In this document: positions 16,191 through 25,768 of the stretch, one piece after another
How the letters are laid out: every line of letters begins with the position of its first letter
Position numbering within the stretch: position 1 is the stretch's first letter
Source of the DNA: an uncultured Allorhizobium sp.
GTDB lineage: Bacteria; Pseudomonadota; Alphaproteobacteria; Rhizobiales; Rhizobiaceae
Length of the DNA: 64,000 bases
Direction: 5' to 3'
Assembly: GCA_958439205.1 (NCBI GenBank)
Contig: OY288189.1
Span: 1,027,001 to 1,091,000 of the forward strand
Made by a program: the position numbers and the translations under genes
The notes under the pieces: model-generated
The model's database searches: none
Told to the model about the DNA's origin: nothing
Seen by the model: only the letters and a program-made list of their open reading frames with translations

Positions 16191-18878
16191 ATGGCGGATG
16201 ACGACCGCAGGGACGACCGACGTCCCGATCCCGATGCATTGCTTGCCCTGGCGGATAAGGACCGCCGGGGCAAGTTGACCGTTTTTTTGGGCGCCGCTCC
16301 CGGCGTCGGCAAGACCTATGCGATGCTGTCGCGGGCCAAGCGCCTGAAGGCCGACGGCTTGGATCTGGTCGTCGGGCTGGTCGAGACCCACGGTCGCGGC
16401 GAGACCGCGGCACTGCTCGAGGGTCTCGAGATCCTGCCGCGACGCCGGGTAGCCCATCGCGGCCGGATGCTGGAGGAGTTCGATCTCGATGCAGCGCTGG
16501 AGCGGCGTCCCCGCATCGTCATCGTCGACGAACTCGCCCATTCCAATCCCGAAGACAGCCGTCATCCGAAGCGCCATCAGGATATCGAGGAGCTGATATC
16601 TGCCGGCATCGATGTCTGGACGGCGCTCAACATCCAGCACCTCGAGAGCCTCGCCGATCTCATTGCCCAGATCACTGGCGTCACGGTGCGCGAGCGTGTG
16701 CCCGATGTCGTCCTCAAGCGTGCAGATGAGGTGCTGCTCGTCGACCTCGCCCCATCCGAACTGATCGAGCGTTTGAAGGAGGGCAAGGTCTATCTGCCCG
16801 AAAGCGCCAATCGCGCGGTCGACCGCTTCTTCCGTCTCGGCAATCTGACGGCACTGCGGGAACTGGCGCTGCGCCGCACCGCCGACCGCGTCGACGACCA
16901 GATGGTCGACTACCTGAAACAGAATGCCATCGACGGCCCCTGGGCCACGGGCGAGCGGCTCATTGTCTGCGTCGGCTCCGACCCCTTGTCGGAAAAGGTC
17001 GTGCGCGTTGCGAGCCGGCTCGCCTCAGGTCTCAACGCCCCCTGGCTGGTCGTCTCGATCGAGCGGGCCGACCGGGAAGTCGAGACGCCGGAACGCCTGC
17101 AACGGATCGAGACCCTGTTTCGCTTGGCCGAACAGCTGGGTGCCGAAACCCGCCGCATCATCGGTAATGATTTCGTCGAGGAAATCCTCAAGCTCGCCCG
17201 TCGGGAACACGCCACCCAGATCGTTATCGGTACGCGCAAGCGCAGCCGCTGGCAGAAGCTCGTCACCCGCTCGCTGCCGGACGCTCTGGCTGCCAGGGCA
17301 TCTGGACTGGGCGTTTACATCGTGACACCAGAGGGAACGCCCGCCGAACGCATACGCCCGTCGCTGCGCCTGCCGGGAGCCACGGCGCTCAGGCAGTCGG
17401 CTATCTCGGCTCTCGGTTTCGTCGCCCTGACGACGGCGCTGGGCAAGGGGATCGACGTCTTCGTCGAGCTGCCGAATATATCGCTGCTCTTTCTGCTTGC
17501 CGTCCTCGGAGCCTCGGTGGTCGGCGGTTACGCTTCGGCATTCCTGGCAGCACTGCTTTCCGCGCTCGCCTACAATTTCTTCTTCATCGATCCTCGCCAC
17601 ACCTTCACAATCGCTGCACCTCACGAGGTCTTCGCGCTCTTCGTCTTTCTGGCCGTGGCCATCATCGCAGGCGGTCTCGCCTCGCGCATCCGTGAACAGG
17701 CCGAAGTTGCACGCATCCGCGCGACGGCGCTGCAATCGCTTTATGATTTCTCCCGCAAACTCGCGAGTACGGGAAAGGGTGACGATGCGATCTGGCTTGC
17801 TGTTTCGCAGCTCCAGGCGAGCCTGAAGCGCAAGGTCGTATTGCTCGTTCCGCGCAAGGGCGATCTCGGTGTAGCCGCCGCCTGGCCGCCGGATACAGAG
17901 CTCGACGTTACGGACATGACCGCCGCCCGCTGGACCCATGACAAGCGCGAGCCGGCCGGCCACGGTACGGGCACGCTGCCGAACAGCCGTTTCGAGTTCC
18001 GCCCACTGCTCGGTCCCCATGGCATCGTCGGTGTCTGCGGCATCGAGCACACGGGCGACCGGCTCGACCTCAATGCCGAGCGTGCGCTGACGGCGATCCT
18101 CGACCAGACGGCGATCGCGCTCGACCGGGCACGCCTCGCCGACGAGACCGTCGAGCAGGCCGCGAGGCTGGAGGGCGAACGTTATCGGGAAGCGCTGCTT
18201 TCCTCCATTTCCCATGACCTGCGCACGCCACTTGCGACCATCACCGGTGCCGTTACCGGCTTGCGTCAACTCGGCGAGCGGATGACGCCTGAGAACCGCG
18301 ACGATCTTCTTCAGTCGATCGAGGAAGAAAGCGGCCGCATGAGCCGCTTCGTCGCCAATCTGCTCGATATGACCCGCATCGAGGCGGGCACGCTGAAGCC
18401 AAAACAGGATTGGGTGGATGTCGCCGATGTCGTGCAGTCTGCCGTCGAGCGCACCCGCAAATACGCACCGGGGCGGCTCGTCGAAACCGGCATCGCCGCT
18501 GACCTGCCGCTGGTCCGAGGCGACAGCGTTCTGATCGGCCAGGTCCTGTTCAACCTTCTGGACAATGCCGTGAAATATGGCGGCGACGAGCCGATCAATG
18601 TCTATGCCCGCCGCGACGGCAAGGATGTGCTGATCTCCGTCACCGATCTTGGCAAGGGCATTCCGCCTGAGGATCTGGACCGGATCTTCGAAAAATTCTA
18701 TCGCAGGGGAAAGCCAGATGGGCGGGCACCCGGAACCGGACTCGGCCTTTCCATCGCCCGCGGTTTCGTCGAGGCTATGGGCGGCAAGATCCATGCGGAA
18801 AGCCCGGCACTGAAGAAGCGGGGAACGCGCATCGTCATGCGGTTCCCGGGAAGTGATGCAAGAGGCGAGATCACATGA
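16191..18878 (+). CDS. kdpD: Kdp sensor histidine kinase
   Basis: An 895-aa sensor of low K+ and turgor. The order is: cytoplasmic KdpD domain with Walker A (GAAPGVGKTYAM) and DELAHSN; a universal-stress-like domain (about 250-365); four short membrane helices (about 400-500); a GAF-like region; then the kinase core with His675 (SSISHDLRTPLATITGAV), N-box LLDNAVKYGG and GTGLGLSIARGF. Full length for the family. The stop overlaps the kdpE start by 4 nt. It controls the preceding structural genes, so the operon is self-regulating. Confidence 0.97.
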   Translation: MADDDRRDDRRPDPDALLALADKDRRGKLTVFLGAAPGVGKTYAMLSRAKRLKADGLDLVVGLVETHGRGETAALLEGLEILPRRRVAHRGRMLEEFDLDAALERRPRIVIVDELAHSNPEDSRHPKRHQDIEELISAGIDVWTALNIQHLESLADLIAQITGVTVRERVPDVVLKRADEVLLVDLAPSELIERLKEGKVYLPESANRAVDRFFRLGNLTALRELALRRTADRVDDQMVDYLKQNAIDGPWATGERLIVCVGSDPLSEKVVRVASRLASGLNAPWLVVSIERADREVETPERLQRIETLFRLAEQLGAETRRIIGNDFVEEILKLARREHATQIVIGTRKRSRWQKLVTRSLPDALAARASGLGVYIVTPEGTPAERIRPSLRLPGATALRQSAISALGFVALTTALGKGIDVFVELPNISLLFLLAVLGASVVGGYASAFLAALLSALAYNFFFIDPRHTFTIAAPHEVFALFVFLAVAIIAGGLASRIREQAEVARIRATALQSLYDFSRKLASTGKGDDAIWLAVSQLQASLKRKVVLLVPRKGDLGVAAAWPPDTELDVTDMTAARWTHDKREPAGHGTGTLPNSRFEFRPLLGPHGIVGVCGIEHTGDRLDLNAERALTAILDQTAIALDRARLADETVEQAARLEGERYREALLSSISHDLRTPLATITGAVTGLRQLGERMTPENRDDLLQSIEEESGRMSRFVANLLDMTRIEAGTLKPKQDWVDVADVVQSAVERTRKYAPGRLVETGIAADLPLVRGDSVLIGQVLFNLLDNAVKYGGDEPINVYARRDGKDVLISVTDLGKGIPPEDLDRIFEKFYRRGKPDGRAPGTGLGLSIARGFVEAMGGKIHAESPALKKRGTRIVMRFPGSDARGEIT

Positions 18879-19564
18879 ACCAGTCCCGCATCCTGGTCGT
18901 CGATGACGAGCCGCAGATCCAGCGTTTCCTCAAACCTTCGCTGACGGCTGCGGGCTATGAGGTCGTCGAAGCTGCAACGGGCGCCGAGGCGCTGAAGGCC
19001 GTCGCGACCCAGGCGCCTGACCTTGTCATCCTTGATCTCGGCCTGCCGGATATGGACGGCAAGGAAGTGATCGCGAGCCTCCGAGGCTGGTCGGACATCC
19101 CGATTGTCATTCTCTCGGCCCGCGACCGCGAGAGCGAGAAGATCGCGGCGCTGGACCTTGGCGCGGACGACTATGTCGAAAAACCCTTTGGTATCGGAGA
19201 ACTCACCGCGCGCATCCGCACCGCGCTGCGCCATCGTGGACGTCGGGATGCGATCCCGACCGTGATGGAAGTCGACGGGCTTACCATCGATCCGATCAAG
19301 CGCATCGTCTCGCGAGGCGGCGAGCTCGTGCACTTGACGCCGAAGGAGTATGACCTGCTCCTTCTGCTTTCCCGCCATACCGGTCGGGTCGTGACCCACC
19401 GGACATTGCTGACATCCGTCTGGGGACCCGCCCACGGCGACGACCTGCATTACCTCCGCGTCTTCATCGGCCAGTTGCGCCAGAAGATCGAGCAGGACCC
19501 TACCCATCCGCGGATTGTGCGTACGGAACCGGGAGTGGGCTATCGCATGGCGGAGCAGGAATAG
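18875..19564 (+). CDS. kdpE: Kdp response regulator
   Basis: A 229-aa OmpR-family regulator. The receiver has VVDDEPQ, phospho-acceptor Asp in ILDLGLPDMDG and Lys in DDYVEKPFG. The winged-helix domain has LTPKEYDLLLLLS and VFIGQLRQKIEQDP, ending in PGVGYRM. It activates kdp transcription when phosphorylated by KdpD. Last gene of the operon; a perfect palindrome follows the stop. Confidence 0.97.
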   Translation: MNQSRILVVDDEPQIQRFLKPSLTAAGYEVVEAATGAEALKAVATQAPDLVILDLGLPDMDGKEVIASLRGWSDIPIVILSARDRESEKIAALDLGADDYVEKPFGIGELTARIRTALRHRGRRDAIPTVMEVDGLTIDPIKRIVSRGGELVHLTPKEYDLLLLLSRHTGRVVTHRTLLTSVWGPAHGDDLHYLRVFIGQLRQKIEQDPTHPRIVRTEPGVGYRMAEQE

Positions 19565-19567
19565 CAT

Positions 19568-19585
19568 CGATGGCGCGCGCCATCG
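19568..19585. repeat. 18-bp perfect palindrome after kdpE
   Basis: CGATGGCGC joined to GCGCCATCG, beginning 3 nt after the kdpE stop. In RNA it gives a 7-bp stem with a GCGC loop. No T-run follows, so termination is possible but not typical; it may only protect the 3' end. Confidence 0.4.
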
Positions 19586-19727
19586 TGGCGAGACGCGCCC
19601 TCGTCGTTTGGCCCTCAGGGCACATGTGATCCCTTTGAACATTCGCCGGAGAGGCGATTAACAGGGGTCACACTGTCGGCGGCTTTCGGATGGCTCCCTC
19701 TGCCCCACCGGCCCTTGCCTCATGCCG

Positions 19728-21380
19728 TCAATCTGAGGTCTTCCCCTGTGATCTGCTATGTCGAAGGGCTAGAAACTCGAAAAGACGTGCGACGGCCTCT
19801 GCGCCGGGATCGATGTGACCTTCGAGCTGCCGGGCGTTTATGTAGGCCGCCCGGCCGGCCCGTGCGTTGACATAGGTTGCGGTCAGGTTGGCGCCCGCGC
19901 GGGCTGCACTGGCTGCTGCTGCAAAACCCTTGTCATAGGCGTCCAGTGCGGGCGAGAGGGCATCGATCATCGTGCGGTCGCCGAGCTCTGCGCCGCCGAT
20001 TTCCTGCATGCGGGCAAGACCGGCTTTGAGCGCGTCGCGCATGCCAAGTCCACTCGAGGCCCCATCACCTGCTGCGGCAAAGAAGATCGCGAGCAAGACG
20101 CCGGAAGAACCGCCCATGGTCTGGCTGAGCTCCTGGCCCATGGCGCGCAGCAACTGTGTGTGATCGGCAAGCGGCAGCCGGTCGAGGGCCTCGATCAGGG
20201 CGCGGGCGGCACTTGAAAGGGTCGAGCCGGTGTCGCCGTCGCCGGATTTGGCATCGAGCGCATTGAGGTCCTTTTCGGCCTCGATCAGAAGCTTGCAGCA
20301 TTCGGTGAGGAATTGGCGGGTCGGCAGATGCTGCGAGGCAAGCGGCGCGATCGGTGTCAGTCCGTCGGGCAGGGCGATGATGTTGACCGGCCGGATGGCC
20401 GTCATGCCCGGCCATGCCGCAAGGCCGACGGGTTTGGCCAGCAAATCGAGATCGGCCTTTTCCGTCGGCATGACGGAGAGCGAAAAGCCATGCATGTCGA
20501 GCGAGGTCATCATCGATGCCGGCCCGACGATATGCGAGATGCGCGCGCCGATCGGCGACTGGACGAGTTCGTTGACGACAACGGCCATTTCAAGGACGGA
20601 GGTGCCTCCGAGATTGTTCAGAAGCACGACATGCGGCTTGTCTTCCATGCCAGCGGCGAGCCTTTCCGCCATGGCGGCCACCGCGCCCCGGACGCCGTCG
20701 TAATCGATCTGCTCGACACCGGCCTCGCCATGGATACCGAGACCGAGTTCGGCACGTCCTTTTGGAATGCGGACTTCTTTCGGCGAGCCCGGCACCGTGC
20801 AGGTGTCGAGTGAAATACCGATCGAGCGGGTGTTGGCGATCACCCGCCGGGCCGTGTCGATGACGGCATCGAGGCTCGCGCCGTTTTCCGCCATGGCACC
20901 GGCAATCTTGTGCACGAAAAGCGTGCCTGCCACGCCACGGGACTGCGGCAGATCGGGAAGGGCGATGTCATCGTCCACGATCACCATGCCGACATTCAGC
21001 CCGAAGGCGCGGGCGCGCTCGGCTGCGAGGCCGAAATTCAGCCGGTCGCCAGTGTAGTTCTTGACGATCAGCAGGCAGCCGAGCGGACCTGTCACCGCAA
21101 GGATTGCTGCCAGGATCGCATCGACGCTCGGCGAGGCGAAGACATCACCACAGACGGCCGCCGTCAGCATGCCGCGCCCGACGAAGCCGGCATGGGCCGG
21201 CTCGTGGCCGGATCCGCCACCCGAGACGATTGCTACCTTCGACTTGTCCCAGTCGGATCGCACCACGACGCGGATATGCGGATAGCCGTCGAGACGGCTC
21301 AAGGCTCCGGCCGAAGCCATGAGCACACCGTCGATCGCCTCGGTGACGGCATTTTCCCTGCTGTTGAGGAATTGAGACAT
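19728..21380 (-). CDS. ATP-dependent dihydroxyacetone kinase (DhaK-DhaL fusion)
   Basis: A 550-aa cytoplasmic kinase that phosphorylates dihydroxyacetone (or a related short ketose or aldose) to its phosphate. The N-terminal DhaK domain has GGGSGHEPAHAG (54-65) and the substrate-linking His217 in GLGIHGEAG. The C-terminal DhaL domain has the Mg-ATP loop DAKSGDGDTGSTL (376-388) and TMGGSSGVLL. The fusion of both domains is the form that uses ATP directly instead of the phosphotransferase system. It is the last gene of the ABC operon, 11 nt after the second ATPase, and so probably acts on the imported compound or on a product made from it. Confidence 0.93.
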   Translation of the reverse strand: MSQFLNSRENAVTEAIDGVLMASAGALSRLDGYPHIRVVVRSDWDKSKVAIVSGGGSGHEPAHAGFVGRGMLTAAVCGDVFASPSVDAILAAILAVTGPLGCLLIVKNYTGDRLNFGLAAERARAFGLNVGMVIVDDDIALPDLPQSRGVAGTLFVHKIAGAMAENGASLDAVIDTARRVIANTRSIGISLDTCTVPGSPKEVRIPKGRAELGLGIHGEAGVEQIDYDGVRGAVAAMAERLAAGMEDKPHVVLLNNLGGTSVLEMAVVVNELVQSPIGARISHIVGPASMMTSLDMHGFSLSVMPTEKADLDLLAKPVGLAAWPGMTAIRPVNIIALPDGLTPIAPLASQHLPTRQFLTECCKLLIEAEKDLNALDAKSGDGDTGSTLSSAARALIEALDRLPLADHTQLLRAMGQELSQTMGGSSGVLLAIFFAAAGDGASSGLGMRDALKAGLARMQEIGGAELGDRTMIDALSPALDAYDKGFAAAASAARAGANLTATYVNARAGRAAYINARQLEGHIDPGAEAVARLFEFLALRHSRSQGKTSD

Positions 21381-21391
21381 GAGACCCTCCC

Positions 21392-22387
21392 TTAGACGAG
21401 ACGCATTCCGGCCGCATCGAAATAGATCGGCTGGTGCGGCTGGATTTTGATGATATCGCCGCCCTTCAGGGCGGTATGGGCATCGGTGACGGTGATGATC
21501 GGGTGTTCCCCAAGCGTGAGATGAAGTCGCGTCTGATCGCCGAGATGCTCGACCCGGATCACCTTCGCTTCCTGGCCTTCTCCCTCACGAATATGCTCGG
21601 GCCGCAGCCCGATCGTTTGGGCTCTCGGCGGTGCTCCGGGGAAGAGGTTCGCCGGGAGCACATTGATGCGCGGCTGGCCGAGACGGGTCGCGGCGTAGAT
21701 GCTGACCGGGGCTTCGTAGATCTCGCGCGGCGATCCGAACTGCACCAGGCGTCCCTCCTTGAGCACGCCGACATGGGTTGCCATGGTCATTGCCTCGATC
21801 TGGTCATGCGTCACGTAAAGGAAGGTGGCGCCGGACCGGGCCTGGATGTTCTTCAGTTCGACCCGAAGATCGGCGCGGAGTTTGGCGTCGAGCGAGCTCA
21901 GTGGCTCATCCATCAGATAGATCTGCGGGTTGCGGACCAGCGCCCGGCCGATCGACACGCGCTGCATCTCGCCGCCCGAGAGGGCGGTTGCCCTGTTGTC
22001 GAGCTTGTGGGCGATCTGCAGCATCTCGGCGATAGCCTTCACTTTCTGGTCGATCTCCGCCTGCGGTGTGCGCAGCAGCGGCGACTTCAGCGGAAACTCC
22101 AGATTCTGCCGCACCGTCATGTGGGGATAAAGGGAATACTGCTGAAAAACCATCGCGACATTGCGTTGCGCGGGCGTGAGCCCCGCCATGGGTTCTCCGC
22201 CAATGCTGATGTCGCCACTGTCCTGCGTATCGAGGCCGGACACCAGGCGCAGCAGCGTGGTCTTGCCGGCTCCGGTCGGGCCGAGGAGCACGACGAAGGA
22301 GCCGTCCGGTATGGTCATCGTCACGTCGTCGAGCGCGCGGGTGGCGCCAAACGACTTGCTGATGCTGGAAAGGACGACTTCAGCCAC
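21392..22387 (-). CDS. CUT1 ABC transporter ATPase (second of two)
   Basis: A 331-aa MalK/UgpC-type ATPase. Walker A GPTGAGKTT, Q-loop FQQYSLYPHM, signature LSGGEMQRVSIGRAL, Walker B YLMDEPLSSLDAKL and H-loop YVTHDQIEAM are all intact. A C-terminal regulatory TOBE-like domain follows (about 235-331, with GLRPEHI). It overlaps the other ATPase gene by 8 nt. Two non-identical ATPases suggest a heterodimer driving the permease pair encoded upstream, as in rhizobial glycerol-type (GlpST) transporters. Confidence 0.93.
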   Translation of the reverse strand: MAEVVLSSISKSFGATRALDDVTMTIPDGSFVVLLGPTGAGKTTLLRLVSGLDTQDSGDISIGGEPMAGLTPAQRNVAMVFQQYSLYPHMTVRQNLEFPLKSPLLRTPQAEIDQKVKAIAEMLQIAHKLDNRATALSGGEMQRVSIGRALVRNPQIYLMDEPLSSLDAKLRADLRVELKNIQARSGATFLYVTHDQIEAMTMATHVGVLKEGRLVQFGSPREIYEAPVSIYAATRLGQPRINVLPANLFPGAPPRAQTIGLRPEHIREGEGQEAKVIRVEHLGDQTRLHLTLGEHPIITVTDAHTALKGGDIIKIQPHQPIYFDAAGMRLV

Positions 22388-23477
22388 GGCTCAGCACTCC
22401 TTCATTCGCTTCGGACACCAGTGCCCTCCCGCTTTTCGCATCAAAAAGGGTGAGGGAGCGGCGATCGAATTCAAGCCCGACGGAAGCGTCTGTGCGGATG
22501 GCGTCGCTCGACGCCGTTCGCGCCTTGACCTCTCCGTGGGCGGTCTCGATCGTGACGATCTGGGTGGTGCCGAGATATTCGACGGCGGCCACCCGTCCGC
22601 GAAGGGCGGCTGCATCAGAGAGGCGGACATGTTCCGGCCTGACGCCGAGTGTGAGCGCCCCCTTGCGACCTTCGCGGGATGTGGGAACCTCGATGCGAGA
22701 TCCACCAATCATCACCGTATTGCCCCCTTCGTCGATCGCACCTTCGAACTCGAGAAAGGACATCGGCGGCGAACCGATGAACTTCGCCACGAACTTGGTT
22801 GCCGGCCAGTCATAGATCTGCTGGGGCTTGCCGAATTGCTCGATGACGCCATGGTTCATGACGACGATCTTGTCGCCCATCTGCATGGCTTCCAGCTGGT
22901 CGTGGGTGACGTAGACGGTTGTCGCCCCCATGCGATCGTGCAGGGCGCGCAACTCCTCTGCCATATGCTCGCGGAACTCGGCGTCGAGCGCGCCGAGGGG
23001 CTCGTCCATGAAGAAGGCCTTCGGCTGGCGCACGATCGCGCGGCCGAGTGCGACGCGCTGGCGGTCGCCGCCCGAGAGACCGCCGACCGGTTTGTCGAGG
23101 ATGGATTCAATCTGCAGGATGCGGACGACTTCGGCCACGCGGCGATCGACTTCGGAGCGCGATATGCCCTGGCTGACCAGGGGATAGGAGATGTTCTTGC
23201 GCACGTTCATGTGCGGATACAGCGCAAACATCTGAAAGACGAAGGCGATGTCGCGCTCGCTTGCGCGCTTCATGCCGACCTCTTCGCCGCCGATATAGAT
23301 CTCGCCACTGGTCGGCAGTTCAAGGCCGGCCATCATCCGCAGCGTCGTCGTCTTGCCGCAGCCTGACGGGCCGAGCAGCATGAAGAACTCGCCATCCTCG
23401 ACGGTGAAGGTGGACGACTTCACCGCATTGAAGGCTCCGAAGTCCTTGCGCAGGTTTTCAACGCGAATCTGGGCCAT
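22380..23477 (-). CDS. CUT1 ABC transporter ATPase (first of two)
   Basis: A 365-aa MalK-type ATPase: Walker A GPSGCGKTTTLRM, Q-loop FQMFALYPHM, signature LSGGDRQRVALGRA, Walker B FFMDEPLGALDAE and H-loop YVTHDQLEAM. The signature has Asp where its partner has Glu (LSGGEMQ), a mild difference. The C-terminal domain (GVRPEHVRLSD) is of the TOBE type. It starts 3 nt after the small membrane protein gene. It energises import together with the next gene product. Confidence 0.93.
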   Translation of the reverse strand: MAQIRVENLRKDFGAFNAVKSSTFTVEDGEFFMLLGPSGCGKTTTLRMMAGLELPTSGEIYIGGEEVGMKRASERDIAFVFQMFALYPHMNVRKNISYPLVSQGISRSEVDRRVAEVVRILQIESILDKPVGGLSGGDRQRVALGRAIVRQPKAFFMDEPLGALDAEFREHMAEELRALHDRMGATTVYVTHDQLEAMQMGDKIVVMNHGVIEQFGKPQQIYDWPATKFVAKFIGSPPMSFLEFEGAIDEGGNTVMIGGSRIEVPTSREGRKGALTLGVRPEHVRLSDAAALRGRVAAVEYLGTTQIVTIETAHGEVKARTASSDAIRTDASVGLEFDRRSLTLFDAKSGRALVSEANEGVLSRG

Positions 23478-23480
23478 GAC

Positions 23481-23669
23481 TTACTCCGGAAAATGACTGA
23501 CGACGATGAACATGACGGTTCCGATCAGCGTCACCGGAAAGGAGAAGGTAAAGAGCGTCAGCGAAAGCGGCTGCATCAGCATGACCACGCCGAGCGCGAT
23601 CAGGGCCGAGGCGAGCATTTCCCATTCGGACCGGCGAAACCGGCTGAGGCGGACAAGGAAGTTCATCAT
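23481..23669 (-). CDS. Small two-helix membrane protein of the CUT1 operon
   Basis: A 62-aa protein with two predicted membrane helices (about 18-34 and 38-58) and a basic N-terminus (RLSRFRRSEW). It sits inside the operon, overlapping the upstream permease stop by 4 nt and ending 3 nt before the ATPase. The packing shows it is a real gene. Small hydrophobic proteins at this place are seen in related rhizobial operons. I cannot assign a family; a role as accessory subunit of the transporter is a guess from position. Confidence 0.8.
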   Translation of the reverse strand: MMNFLVRLSRFRRSEWEMLASALIALGVVMLMQPLSLTLFTFSFPVTLIGTVMFIVVSHFPE

Positions 23670-24610
23670 TTGCGCACGGCTCCGAAGGTGATGCCGCGGA
23701 GCAGATGCTTGCGCAGCAGCACGGTGAAGACGACCACGGGCATGAGGAACAGTGTCGCTGCCGCCGCAACCGCCGGCCAGTCGATACCGCCACCGACAGA
23801 CAGGATGGTCGGGATGAAGGGGGGGGCCGTCTGCGCATTGCCACTCGTCAGGAGAACGGCGAAGGCATATTCGTTCCAGGCGAAGATCAGGCAGAAGATC
23901 GCGGTCGAGGCGATGCCTGTTGCCGCCTGCGGCAGTACGACCTTGTAGAAGGCCTGGAAGCGGGTGTAGCCGTCGATCAGTGCCGCTTCCTCATATTCAC
24001 GCGGGATTTCATCGATGAACCCCTTTAGCAGCCAGACCGACAGCGACAGGTTGACGGCCGTGTAAAGCAAGATCATGCCGAGATGCGTGTCCGAAAGTCC
24101 GAGCTGACGGAACATCAGGTAGATCGGGATTGCGACCGCGATCGGCGGCATCATGCGGGTCGACAGGATGAAGAACAGGAGATCATCCTTAAGTGGCACC
24201 TTGAAGCGGCTAAAGGCATAGGCCGCCAGCGTTCCCAAGAAGATCGACAGGAATGTCGAGCCGAAGCCGATGATGACCGAATTCAGGAACCGTTGCCCGA
24301 AGCGCGACGGACCCGAGATGATCATACCCCTTTCCCGGGTGATCTTGTCATACCAGGTGGTGGGTGCCGGCAGCTTGGCCAGGTCCTCCGCCGAGGGGCG
24401 CGACTGCGTGGTGAAGAGGTTCACATAACCTTCAAGCGTCGGCTGGAAGACGACCTTCGGCGGATAGCTGATCGAATCCGGGCCGGACTTGAAGCTCGTG
24501 GAGATGATCCAGAGCAGCGGGAGCAGCGTGATCACCGCGTAAAGTCCGACCAGAATGCCTGCAATCCACTTCGAGGCGGGCGACGGTTCGGTGACGGAAT
24601 GGGCGCTCAT
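23666..24610 (-). CDS. CUT1 ABC transporter permease, MalG type
   Basis: A 314-aa inner-membrane permease with six helices. The coupling EAA loop is EYEEAALIDGYTRFQAFYKVVLP. A periplasmic insert follows helix 1 (SFKSGPDSISYPPKVVF, as in MalG). It pairs with the preceding MalF-type protein to form the pore. Start and stop overlap the neighbouring genes by 4 nt. An 8-base C run in the coding strand (complement of 23819-23826) encodes the Pro-Pro of TAPPFIP and is a possible slippage or sequencing-error site, but the frame is intact. Confidence 0.93.
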   Translation of the reverse strand: MSAHSVTEPSPASKWIAGILVGLYAVITLLPLLWIISTSFKSGPDSISYPPKVVFQPTLEGYVNLFTTQSRPSAEDLAKLPAPTTWYDKITRERGMIISGPSRFGQRFLNSVIIGFGSTFLSIFLGTLAAYAFSRFKVPLKDDLLFFILSTRMMPPIAVAIPIYLMFRQLGLSDTHLGMILLYTAVNLSLSVWLLKGFIDEIPREYEEAALIDGYTRFQAFYKVVLPQAATGIASTAIFCLIFAWNEYAFAVLLTSGNAQTAPPFIPTILSVGGGIDWPAVAAAATLFLMPVVVFTVLLRKHLLRGITFGAVRK

Positions 24611-25554
24611 CGTTCCTTAACCTTGTTCAGTGCCTTCACGTAGATGGAGGCGAGGCCGAATACCGTGACGAACAGGACAATGGCATAGGCGCTGGAATAG
24701 CCGGTCCGCCATTTCTCGAAGGCTTCGCGTTTCAGGTCGATCGAGGCGAGCAGTGTCTCGTCCCCCGGGCCGCCGCCGGTGAGAAGGACCACGAGGTCGA
24801 ACATCCGGAAATTCTCGATGCCGCGGAACAGGACCGCGAGCATGAGGAACGGCAGTGCCATCGGCAGCGTGATCGTCCAGAATTGCCGCCACTTCGATGC
24901 GCGGTCGACTTCGGCTGCCTCATAGATGTAGTCGGGGATTGAGCGCAGACCGGCCAGGCAGATCAGCATGACGAAGGGCGTCCACATCCAGGTGTCGACG
25001 ATGACGATCGCCCAGCGCGCCCAGCCGCCCGGGCCAAGCATCGAGAAACTGTCGGCCGGAATGCCGGTCAGGAATTCGACGGCGTAGTTCACGAGGCCGA
25101 TCTGCGGCTGGTAGAGGAAGGTCCAGAAGTTTCCGACCACGGCGGGCGAAAGCATCATCGGAATGACGATCAATGTCGTCACCAGGTCGTTTCCCTTGAA
25201 CTTGCGGTTGATCAGCCATGCCAGGGTGAAGCCGATCAGCACCTGGAAGAAGATCGTCCAGATGAGGAAATGGGCGGTCGTCTGCATGTTCGCCCAGGTG
25301 TCGGCGTCCGTCAGGATGCGCGTGTAGTTGCGCAATCCGACCCATTTCACTTCCGCATTCGGCTTGTTCGCGGCGAAGTTCGTGAAGGACAGGCGGATGG
25401 TCCAGATCAGCGGAAATATGTTGACCGACAGAAGCAGGAAGATCGTGGGTGCCACGAAGATCCAGGCAATGGCCCTGTCGCTCAGTCCCCGGATGCGTTT
25501 TGCGACCGGTTTTGGCGTAGCGCGGGCGAGGCGGTCTGCGGGGGTATCGGTCAT
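24607..25554 (-). CDS. CUT1 ABC transporter permease, MalF type
   Basis: A 315-aa inner-membrane permease with six helices. The EAA loop is YIYEAAEVDRASKWRQFWTITLP. The frame is open to 25740, but the ATG at 25554 (MTDTPADRLARATPK) is the right start: it gives a short cytoplasmic tail before helix 1, and the upstream part would read through a strong hairpin. It is separated from the binding-protein gene by 214 nt holding that hairpin, so it may be made in smaller amounts. Confidence 0.92.
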   Translation of the reverse strand: MTDTPADRLARATPKPVAKRIRGLSDRAIAWIFVAPTIFLLLSVNIFPLIWTIRLSFTNFAANKPNAEVKWVGLRNYTRILTDADTWANMQTTAHFLIWTIFFQVLIGFTLAWLINRKFKGNDLVTTLIVIPMMLSPAVVGNFWTFLYQPQIGLVNYAVEFLTGIPADSFSMLGPGGWARWAIVIVDTWMWTPFVMLICLAGLRSIPDYIYEAAEVDRASKWRQFWTITLPMALPFLMLAVLFRGIENFRMFDLVVLLTGGGPGDETLLASIDLKREAFEKWRTGYSSAYAIVLFVTVFGLASIYVKALNKVKER

Positions 25555-25691
25555 CGTCCGGATCCGTGTGGCGTTTCCAAAGGGCGGCCGCGCACTGTAC
25601 CTTGTCCCTTGAGGCAACGAGGCAAAGTTCGGGTTGTGCCGGCGTGTGGTGTAAAAGGTTGGTGCCGGCGGCAACGCTGGCTTTGGCAGGC

Positions 25692-25714
25692 CTCCCCCGG
25701 CATTGCCGGGGGAG
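25692..25714 (-). other. Intercistronic stem-loop after sugar-binding-protein gene
   Basis: CTCCCCCGG (25692-25700) pairs with CCGGGGGAG (25706-25714) around loop CATTG. It lies between the binding-protein gene and the permease genes of one operon, with no T-run. A smaller stem CCGGAC/GTCCGG (25733-25738 with 25744-25749) is next to it. Likely protects the upstream mRNA or reduces read-through. Confidence 0.65.
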
Positions 25715-25768
25715 AGATTGGGGGAACGGCCTCCGGACACTAGGTCCGGGAGCCAAGCTCTTCTTCTG

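Noticed and set aside
17025..18794. 589-codon minus-strand frame inside kdpD
   Set aside because: Shadow of kdpD, which has all expected domains in the plus-strand frame.
19568..19585. Palindrome after kdpE considered as a rho-independent terminator
   Set aside because: No T-run follows on either strand; listed only as a palindrome.
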